Positions 15,157-22,243 of a DNA stretch of 22,243 nt are shown piece after piece (the stretch's first letter is position 1; the number at the start of each line of letters is the position of its first letter). Origin of the DNA: a virus. A program made the translations under genes and the position numbers. Under the pieces are notes generated by a model that saw only the letters and a program-made list of their open reading frames with translations, did no database searches and was not told where the DNA came from. Location: IMG/VR virus record IMGVR_UViG_3300021091_000462, positions 1 through 22,243 of that record; one strand, given 5' to 3'.

Positions 15157-15482
15157 GCGGATTGTCTATTTACGAATTCAATCAATTTTTCCCAACACTA
15201 ACAATTCAACAATTTAATGAATCGCCAAATCTTGTCAGTAGTATAAGCATTCCTTCTATCAATAATTATATGGCTTATCTTGATCAAGCACTTACAGAAT
15301 CTTCTTCAATTATCTACGTGCCATCAACAAGCAGGTTTGCTCCCTCTGGCAAATTATTAGTTGAAGACGAAATTGTAACTTATACAGGAAAATTAAGCGA
15401 TAGATTTACTGGCGTTACCCGAGGAGTAAATACAGTAGCAAAATCACATGCTGCTGGTGCTCTCTTGAGAACACTAGTTTAA
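15114..15482 (+). CDS. Displaced C-terminal end of the giant protein
   Basis: This frame lies at -1 relative to the giant gene and is open from 15069 to 15482. It has no ATG near its beginning and no Shine-Dalgarno; the first possible start is a TTG at 15114. It encodes LESNKFASDEYAQVSGLSI, then a 'turn module' with YVPSTSRFAPSGKLLVEDEI and FTGVTRGVNTVAKSHAAGAL (about the last 60 residues), the same module type seen twice inside the giant protein. A -1 shift at about 15105 would join the two into one protein of about 3,450 residues. The best reading is that it is the true C-terminus of the giant protein, cut off by a one-base deletion or sequencing error in GGTTTGG. An independent gene is less likely. 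Confidence 0.7.
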   Translation: MESNKFASDEYAQVSGLSIYEFNQFFPTLTIQQFNESPNLVSSISIPSINNYMAYLDQALTESSSIIYVPSTSRFAPSGKLLVEDEIVTYTGKLSDRFTGVTRGVNTVAKSHAAGALLRTLV

Positions 15483-15486
15483 ACAG

Positions 15487-15500
15487 TATAAATATAAATA
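15487..15500 (+). promoter_or_regulatory. Doubled T4-type late promoter
   Basis: Two TATAAATA octamers overlap by two bases (15487-15494 and 15493-15500), just after the end of the displaced frame and 37 bases before ATG 15538. Either or both could be used by the phage late sigma factor; starts would lie around 15500 and 15506. They would drive gp8 and the DUF4815-type gene. Confidence 0.8.
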
Positions 15501-15537
15501 ACTCGGATTTAAAATATTACCAGAGAGTACACCTACT

Positions 15538-17304
15538 ATGGCGGCTATTATTTCAGAAAAGTTTAGAATTTTTAATGCGAAACAATTCTTAGAATCTTTA
15601 TCTGAGCCTAGTGGTGGCTCTGATACTTCTCTCGAAAGGACAAGAAGCTACTTCTTTGTTGGTAGACCACAAAAATGGTTTGCGTATCTAGAATTATACG
15701 CGCCAAATGCAACTGCATTTACTGTTGGCGAATTTGCATATGTTGGCACTAATTTAGCATCTGCAACGTTTAAAGCGAAGGTTGCCGCCGTTTATCCTTC
15801 AAGTATTCTTTTGCAAGATGTGTTGCCAACGATTACATCTAGTCCTGCACTTGGTGCTTTAGTAAAAGGTAATGACAGTGGCGCTCAAGCATACGCTGGT
15901 GTATATAGATATGCTAACGAAGATCAACCATCAATACCTTTAGATAACCAAGAAGAAGACAAAGCATCTTATGATGATATGATTGCGCTTAAGCGCATTA
16001 CTTCTGGTCAAGCAAGACATGTCGCAAAGCGTATTACATATACTGCTAATACTAAGTATGATATGTGGAAACCAGATTATTCCGCAGTAAAGCAAACAGC
16101 TACATCTCAAAATAGTTTAGCAACAGCAAAATATTACTTAGTTAATTCAAATTACGAAGTATTTGTGTGTTTATATAATGGAGAAAGTCCTGCCAATCTA
16201 ACAGGTGTTAATTCAGTAAATGAGCCTTTGAAAACACCTCCTGTAGGTGCTGGCACATATAATCCAACTACAAGAATTTTTAAAGAGCAAACTGGACCAT
16301 ATATTTGGCGTTTTTTATATACAATTCCTACTAATGATGTAATTAAGTTTTTATCCACCGATTTCATGCCAATTATTGATGATCCAACGGAGCAAGCAGC
16401 AGCAGTAAATGGGGCAATTAGTGTTTTACTCATAAAAGATACGGGAGCATCTTTACCCGCTGCACAAACGTTATACGCACCAATTATTGGTGATGGCACG
16501 GGTGGTGTTGCAAAATTAACAACCACTGCTGGTGCTATTCTTCTTTCCGCCGAAGTGGAAACAGCGGGGTCTAATTATACATATGGCAATATCTTAGTTA
16601 GCAATGGATATCTTTTTAGCGACGCTACGTTAAATACTCCAGTAACTTCAACTAACGCAAAAGCATCAATTGAAGTAATCATTCCGCCAAAAGGAGGTCA
16701 CGCCAAAGATCCAGTAATGGAATTAAACGCAAAACGTGTGATGCTAAATGTGCGTTTAACTTACGCAGAAGGAGATGGAGATTTCCCTGTAGATAATGAT
16801 TTTAGAAGAATTGGCATTGTGCAAGATCCACAAAAAGCAGACGGAAGTTTAGCAGTTAGCGATACTCTATCTGCTTTATATGCAGTAAGAGTAAATAATG
16901 CAACTGGTAATTTTGTATCCGATGAAGAAATTAAACAGAATGTAGGCACCAATGCAGCTCCTCAATTTGCATATGGCACTGTTGTTTCATGGACACCAGA
17001 CACTCCTGGAGCAACCACTGGAATTTTAAAATATATTCAATCATCAGATTTGCATACAGATAAGGGAAAAGTTTATGATTTTGTTTCTGATGCTTCTAAA
17101 GCTATCATCGCTACAGTTTCTACTGTGCAAGCAAATGTAGTAACAAGTTACGCCGCTACTCTTTTGGGATCTACTTTTGCTGCTGGATTGGCACTTCCAG
17201 AAGTTAAAAAATATTCTGGAGATATTATTTACTCTGAAAACAGAAAATTAATTAGTAGAGCACCAGATCAAATTGAGGATATTAAATTAGTTATCGAATT
17301 CTAA
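15538..17304 (+). CDS. 8: Baseplate wedge subunit gp8, enlarged
   Basis: The protein keeps the gp8 landmarks in order: an N-terminal KFRIFNAKQFLESL (about 8-21), YFFVGRPQKW (38-47), DDMIALKRI with VAKRITYT (about 147-170), YYLVNSNYEVFVCLYN (about 200), GPYIWRFLYTIP (about 253-264), FRRIGIVQDPQ (about 422-432), and a C-terminus SGDIIYSENRKLI...IEF. These parallel the T4 gp8 segments GYVWEYLFEIP, FRQISIITNPL and SGEMIYMENR. T4 gp8 is 334 residues, this one 588; the extra length sits mainly between about 65-125 and 275-400, both beta-rich, the second with a GSNYTYGN motif like the repeats in its neighbours. In T4, gp8 is a dimer on the wedge, binding gp7 and gp10. It follows a doubled late promoter; a GAGAG lies near the start. 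Confidence 0.88.
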   Translation: MAAIISEKFRIFNAKQFLESLSEPSGGSDTSLERTRSYFFVGRPQKWFAYLELYAPNATAFTVGEFAYVGTNLASATFKAKVAAVYPSSILLQDVLPTITSSPALGALVKGNDSGAQAYAGVYRYANEDQPSIPLDNQEEDKASYDDMIALKRITSGQARHVAKRITYTANTKYDMWKPDYSAVKQTATSQNSLATAKYYLVNSNYEVFVCLYNGESPANLTGVNSVNEPLKTPPVGAGTYNPTTRIFKEQTGPYIWRFLYTIPTNDVIKFLSTDFMPIIDDPTEQAAAVNGAISVLLIKDTGASLPAAQTLYAPIIGDGTGGVAKLTTTAGAILLSAEVETAGSNYTYGNILVSNGYLFSDATLNTPVTSTNAKASIEVIIPPKGGHAKDPVMELNAKRVMLNVRLTYAEGDGDFPVDNDFRRIGIVQDPQKADGSLAVSDTLSALYAVRVNNATGNFVSDEEIKQNVGTNAAPQFAYGTVVSWTPDTPGATTGILKYIQSSDLHTDKGKVYDFVSDASKAIIATVSTVQANVVTSYAATLLGSTFAAGLALPEVKKYSGDIIYSENRKLISRAPDQIEDIKLVIEF

Positions 17305-17336
17305 TTCATATTAACAGAAATTGCGGAAGTTGAAAA

Positions 17337-20300
17337 ATGCCTCTAAATTTAAACATTAATCCTTATAACGATGATTTTGATCCTCGTAAAAATTTTTACA
17401 AAGTATTGTTTAGACCTGGGAAATCTGTACAATCAAGAGAGTTAACAACTCTTCAATCAATTTTACAAAATCAAATTGAAAGTTTTGGAAGATACCAATT
17501 TAAACAAGGACAGCGTGTAATTCCTGGAGAAGTTGGATTAAACACAAGATTAGATTATATTAAATTGTCTTCTGTTTCTGAAGAGGCAACCACTACAGAT
17601 GGCAATATTGTTTTCAAGAAATTTGATATTAAAAGACTGATTGGCACTACTGTATCTGGTCTTACTTCTGGAGTAACAGCAACAGTTATCGCTGCAGAAT
17701 ATGGATCATCTACAGAAGCAGATACTCTATTTGTAAAATATATTGGAAGCGGCAATCAATTTAATGAAAAAACTTTTAGACAAGGAGAAACATTAGAATC
17801 ATCAATTACAAACACACCACAACTAGTAGTAGGAACTGATGGTAGCGTACTGCCTACAGACACCCCTGCAATGGGATTTGGATCTGCTGTAAAAATTGAA
17901 GAAGGCATATACTTTGTAAATGGATTGTTTGTAAGAAATGACGAGGATCTAGTCATTGTTTCAAAATATGATTCTACGCCAACAGCAAAAGTTGGGTTTG
18001 TCATAATTGAGTCGATTGTAACACCAGAGGAAGATTCGTCGCTTTTTGATAATGCTAGAGGGTTTTCTAACTATAGTGCCCCTGGCGCGACTCGTTTAAA
18101 AGTCGAATTAAAACTAACAGTATATAAAAATTCAGAATCAACTAGCACCAATTTTATTGAATTACTTTCCTTAATAAAGGGAGAAATTCAATCTCAGGTA
18201 GTAGCAACAGACTATTCATTAATTGAAGAGGTGTTAGCGAAACGCACATTTGATGAGTCTGGTGATTATGTAGTAGAAAATTTTCCAGTTGATGTTAGAG
18301 AATATGCCCAATTAACTGATAGTAAAGGATATTATATCGCAGATATAAATCAAAAATATGGCGGATTATCTGCAGAGCAAGCAAAAGCAAAAATGATTGT
18401 CTCTATTGGTCCAGGAAAAGCATATATTAAAGGATACGAGACAGTTAATAAAGAAACAAAATATATTACAATAGATAAAGCAAGATCATTTTTATCAAAG
18501 AATGATAACAAATTAAAACTTTCTGGACTATCCTCTTATTATGTGACAAATGCATTTGGTAGTGTATCGTTAAATTCAGAAGGTCAATATCTAAGTGCCT
18601 ATCCACAACTATACATGTATTCTGTATTTGGTGATGGTAGTCTCGGATATTCAAATACAGAAACGGCAACCGCGTATAAACAAACTTTAAATAGAAGAAC
18701 CGTTAGTCAAGATAAAATTTTTAATACCTCTACTGGTATTCAAACAATTTATATTGAATTAACGGGTGGTAATTTAATTCCAACTAATGCAACTTTTGGT
18801 AGCACATTTAACACTTTGTATTTTGTTACTACTAAAGGACTAACGCCAGCGACTACAATAGTTTCTTCGGTGGATGTATTATCATTCTCTAGTGTCACAA
18901 GATCAGACATATCTCCAGGAATTACTTATCTAGAATTAACAGTCTATGGGAAAAAAATAGAGTTAAATGCATTTTTTAAAGAGTATGATCTAGAGGATCT
19001 CCCAAATAGAAGAAGAAAATTATTTTTAACAGAAAATGATGCTAGAAATAACACAGCACCGTATGGAATTATTGTTGATTACAATAATATAATTACTCCA
19101 CTAATTGGTGTTGCAAAAGCAAAAGATTTTGGATTGGTAAAAGACGCGCAAGGATTTAATCCAGATACTGATAAAAGCATTTCAAAAGGATCACTTAGTG
19201 ATGGCACTGCTATTTACAATGGTATATTCAAAGTATCGCATTTTAATCCAGAATTTTTTACAAAAATATTAACAACAACGCCAGTTACTACAGGATTTAC
19301 AACAGGAAAATATATCAATGGAAATGATAGCGGAGCGTATGGTGTTGTAGAAGGAGCACCTACTAGTGGATTTTCTACAGGAAATGTTTTATTTGTAAAA
19401 ACTTTATTTGGAAAATTTATTCCAGGCGAAACTGTCGTTGATGAGTCTGGCAATTCACTGAAAATTGCAGAGGAAAATACTATTTCCCATTTTGTTGTTT
19501 TAAATAGAGGAGAGGGATATTCTGTAGATTCAACGCTTGTAATTGATGGTCAATCATTTAATTCATCTGCTATTGAGTTAAAAAATAGTGCTGGCAATTT
19601 ATATGCTTGTAATATTAAGAATAGAGATCTAGTTAATAACAAATATTTAATTCCTCCTGTTATTACAGTCAATTCAAACCCAGGTCAAGTAACCGCAGTC
19701 ACCATTAATGCTGGATCAGGTGGCACTGGATATAACAATGCGCCGTTAGTAGTTTTTACTGGTGGCGGTGGAGTAGGAGCAAGTGCAAACGCAACGGTCT
19801 CTGGAGGAGTCATACAAACGATTATAGTGACCAATACGGGGTCTGGGTATACAACACCACCCACTGTGTCTTTCACCCCTCAGGGAGGCGATACGCCTAG
19901 TGTTACGGCAGTGGCAACAGCAACTATTTCAAGTCTACAGAGTGTAACACAGATATGCAAAATTGCGCCTGTAATGTTTAGGAATACCGTTTTAGATTAT
20001 AATAACTCTAACGTTAAGTCATTTGCTTCATTTTTTGGCGCTGCTGGAGCGTATCGTTTTACTGGCGACGTAGAGGTAAGTGATAAAAAATATAGTACGC
20101 AAAAGAGTATCACAGATTTTACATTCAGTGGTAGTGTCTCTAAAAATTATCTAGAGTGCGATGCATTTGGTGGTGATCCAACTCCTGATTTAGTGCAAGG
20201 AGATATTATTCAATATTCGGATTCATCTGGAGTAACTGTAAGATCTGTTGTCCAATATGCAACTTCTCCTAGCGGATTGTCAAAAGGAAGAATTTACATT

Positions 20301-22243
20301 GACAATTACAATAAAGTAGGAATTATTACATCTAAAGTAATTGCAATTAAACCAAAACTAGAAAATAGTCAATCTTCAACTCTAGTTGTTCCTACTGGAG
20401 CTAAGTATTTAAAATCATTGGTAACCGATTCACAAAATTCTGGTATTAGTTATTATTTTAGAAGAGATTTTGTTTCTGTATCATCTCCAAGCTCTGGTAA
20501 TGTGACTTTTGTTGCTCAGTTACCATATGGCACGCAAAGATTTGCTCCCTTTAAAAAAGAAGATTTCTTAATTACTGTCCTTCAAAAGAATAGTGCAACA
20601 ACTGTAGCAACAGGAGATATTTTATATGTTACTTCAGATCAAGTTATCATCACCAATTCTATAGACACAACAAATAATTTAACTTCTGGCACAATCACTG
20701 TATCTATTCCAAAAGAATTTTTTGGTTGGACTGCTGCCGCAACTACTTTCACTTTCCCTGTATTAAAACTTACATGTACAGTAGAAGTATCCAAAGCACT
20801 ACCAAGATTAAAAACATCAATTAAGAATAAAAGAATAACTATCAACTCTTCTGGAGATAGAGTCATTCCCTTTAGAGGAAAAAATTATGATGCAAATTCT
20901 CCAGAAATTTTGTCATATTCTGATGCATATAAATTCCACTATGTTTATGAAGGATCTACAACTACACCACCTGTAGTAGATAGCGTAGGAAAATTAATTA
21001 GTGGTAACGACGTAACGGAAAGATTTACTTTTGATGACGGTCAACGCGATACTTTTTATGATATTTCTCGTCTGGTATTAAAACCAGGATATGACGCACC
21101 AGTAGGACAATTAGTTGTTGCGTTTGATTACTTTGAGCATAGTCAAGGAGATTTTTGCACGGTTGATTCATATTCGCATGAGTCTGGAGTATCTCTTGAA
21201 GACATCCCCTCCTTTAACTCTGCTGTGTTTGGTAAAATTAAATTGAGAGATTCTATTGATTTTAGACCTAAGGTTGATTCAGTATCTTTTATTAGTGGAT
21301 TTCAAGATAGCACAATACTATCAGTAGAGAATGCTAATAGTTTTTCGGGAGTTGGTGGCGTAACTTCTAGCTCGCCTGCAGCAGATGCATCTCTAGAGTA
21401 TACAATTAAATATAATTCTTCACAATACTTAGACAGAATTGATTCTATATTCATCAATAAAAATGGTGAGTTTTCTATAAAACAAGGCAATCCCTCATTA
21501 AATCCATCTAAACCAGAAGTAGCAAGTGATGGGTTTTCTCTGTATTATTTGTATATACCAGCATATACAGATTCAGCTAATGATGTAAAAATCATCCCTG
21601 TTGATAACAGACGCTATACAATGCGTGATATTGGGAAGTTGGAGAAAAGAGTTGAAAGATTAGAACAATATACCTCGTTGAGTGTATTAGAGCAACAAGC
21701 TTTAAACACACAAATAAAAGGTGTTTCTGGCATTGATTTATTTAAAACTGGTTTTATAGTAGATAATTTTGAAAATCATTCTGTTGGTAATTTGTCCTCC
21801 GTAGATTATAAGTGTGCTGTTGACACACAACAATCTGTATTAAGACCACCATCTGCAGAGTCTTCATTAGCTCTAAAAGAAGTTTATACCAGAGATGATC
21901 AACGTTTCTTAGCTAATTATAAAAGATCTGGCGATATTATTACACTTCCTTATCAAAACGTATCTTCTATAAAAAACATTTATGCTACTAAAAAAATTAA
22001 TCCAAATCCATTTGTAGTATTACAATATGCAGGAGACTGTGCTATTTCTCCATTAGGAGATCATTGGTTTGATGACGCAGAAAGACCTATTATTTTAAAT
22101 AACGATAGTCAGATTTTTTCAATTTTTTATTCTAAGAATTCTGCTAGAGAGGGGTTTGCCAGCATTTATAATTCATATGCGGTAAATTGGAGCGGCACCA
22201 ATAGATCCTTCTTTAATGTTACTTCATTAGCATCTTTAGATAG
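17337..22243 (+). CDS. DUF4815-type giant structural protein, 3' end outside window
   Basis: An open frame from ATG 17337 (GGAAG at 17325-17329) reads without a stop to the last base, at least 1635 codons. The N-terminus NPYNDDFDPRKNFYKVLFRP with SVQSRELTTLQSILQNQI (about residues 8-45) matches the DUF4815 type of cyanophage virion protein. Further on are short beta repeats: LNRGEGY (near 722), AGSGGTGYNNAPLVVFTGGGG-like (near 785), and TNTGSGYTTPPTVSF (near 830). A coiled coil, IGKLEKRVERLEQYTSLSVL, lies near residue 1431, a common feature of these proteins before their C-terminal part. It is probably a large baseplate or short-fibre-like component, expressed late with gp8. No T4 equivalent was shown. 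Confidence 0.85.
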   Translation, partial: MPLNLNINPYNDDFDPRKNFYKVLFRPGKSVQSRELTTLQSILQNQIESFGRYQFKQGQRVIPGEVGLNTRLDYIKLSSVSEEATTTDGNIVFKKFDIKRLIGTTVSGLTSGVTATVIAAEYGSSTEADTLFVKYIGSGNQFNEKTFRQGETLESSITNTPQLVVGTDGSVLPTDTPAMGFGSAVKIEEGIYFVNGLFVRNDEDLVIVSKYDSTPTAKVGFVIIESIVTPEEDSSLFDNARGFSNYSAPGATRLKVELKLTVYKNSESTSTNFIELLSLIKGEIQSQVVATDYSLIEEVLAKRTFDESGDYVVENFPVDVREYAQLTDSKGYYIADINQKYGGLSAEQAKAKMIVSIGPGKAYIKGYETVNKETKYITIDKARSFLSKNDNKLKLSGLSSYYVTNAFGSVSLNSEGQYLSAYPQLYMYSVFGDGSLGYSNTETATAYKQTLNRRTVSQDKIFNTSTGIQTIYIELTGGNLIPTNATFGSTFNTLYFVTTKGLTPATTIVSSVDVLSFSSVTRSDISPGITYLELTVYGKKIELNAFFKEYDLEDLPNRRRKLFLTENDARNNTAPYGIIVDYNNIITPLIGVAKAKDFGLVKDAQGFNPDTDKSISKGSLSDGTAIYNGIFKVSHFNPEFFTKILTTTPVTTGFTTGKYINGNDSGAYGVVEGAPTSGFSTGNVLFVKTLFGKFIPGETVVDESGNSLKIAEENTISHFVVLNRGEGYSVDSTLVIDGQSFNSSAIELKNSAGNLYACNIKNRDLVNNKYLIPPVITVNSNPGQVTAVTINAGSGGTGYNNAPLVVFTGGGGVGASANATVSGGVIQTIIVTNTGSGYTTPPTVSFTPQGGDTPSVTAVATATISSLQSVTQICKIAPVMFRNTVLDYNNSNVKSFASFFGAAGAYRFTGDVEVSDKKYSTQKSITDFTFSGSVSKNYLECDAFGGDPTPDLVQGDIIQYSDSSGVTVRSVVQYATSPSGLSKGRIYIDNYNKVGIITSKVIAIKPKLENSQSSTLVVPTGAKYLKSLVTDSQNSGISYYFRRDFVSVSSPSSGNVTFVAQLPYGTQRFAPFKKEDFLITVLQKNSATTVATGDILYVTSDQVIITNSIDTTNNLTSGTITVSIPKEFFGWTAAATTFTFPVLKLTCTVEVSKALPRLKTSIKNKRITINSSGDRVIPFRGKNYDANSPEILSYSDAYKFHYVYEGSTTTPPVVDSVGKLISGNDVTERFTFDDGQRDTFYDISRLVLKPGYDAPVGQLVVAFDYFEHSQGDFCTVDSYSHESGVSLEDIPSFNSAVFGKIKLRDSIDFRPKVDSVSFISGFQDSTILSVENANSFSGVGGVTSSSPAADASLEYTIKYNSSQYLDRIDSIFINKNGEFSIKQGNPSLNPSKPEVASDGFSLYYLYIPAYTDSANDVKIIPVDNRRYTMRDIGKLEKRVERLEQYTSLSVLEQQALNTQIKGVSGIDLFKTGFIVDNFENHSVGNLSSVDYKCAVDTQQSVLRPPSAESSLALKEVYTRDDQRFLANYKRSGDIITLPYQNVSSIKNIYATKKINPNPFVVLQYAGDCAISPLGDHWFDDAERPIILNNDSQIFSIFYSKNSAREGFASIYNSYAVNWSGTNRSFFNVTSLASLD

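Noticed and set aside
1-22243. tRNA genes, CRISPR arrays, integrase or insertion sequences
   Set aside because: I looked for cloverleaf-like arms, regularly spaced repeats and transposase-like products on both strands and saw none.

Overview
The window reads as the baseplate-wedge region of a T4-like tailed phage, most likely a cyanophage of marine Synechococcus or Prochlorococcus. This rests on three things. The order gp25, gp6, a giant gp7-position protein, gp8 and a DUF4815-type protein, all on the + strand, is what I know from T4-like cyanophages. T4-type late promoters (TATAAATA) stand before the two structural blocks. The giant protein carries a YHYH domain and other modules familiar from cyanophage virion proteins. 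The body of the window is AT-rich (two lines of the giant gene counted by hand gave 30% GC). No tRNA, CRISPR array, integrase or insertion sequence was seen.

Layout. Bases 1-540 are a different kind of DNA: GC-rich (62% over bases 61-240), opening with a 27-base C run followed shortly by 8 G, then an unrecognised 129-residue ORF and a GC-rich hairpin. Bases 541-960 are a transition with a textbook sigma70-type promoter and a small secreted peptide gene. Bases 962-2916 hold eight tightly packed, often overlapping small genes: an AbrB-like protein, a PAAR-like spike-tip protein, a small basic protein that looks conserved in cyanophages, and several unknowns. Bases 2921-15482 form the wedge operon behind a late promoter: gp25, gp6 and a 3326-residue modular protein whose last ~125 residues appear displaced into the -1 frame. 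Bases 15487-22243 start with a doubled late promoter, then gp8 (588 residues against 334 in T4) and a very large DUF4815-type structural protein that runs off the window.

How they fit together. In T4, gp25, gp6, gp7 and gp8 build the baseplate wedge around the hub and spike, and a PAAR protein caps the spike. The giant gp7-position protein and the DUF4815-type protein share short beta-rich repeats with an N-P-G/GY signature and carry other adhesin-like modules, so this baseplate probably bears extra decoration or receptor-contacting mass.

Most worth checking are the apparent frameshift near 15105, the poly-C tract upstream of an extended -10, the sharp composition boundary, the duplications in the giant protein and the marked shortage of GTAC in the AT-rich part.
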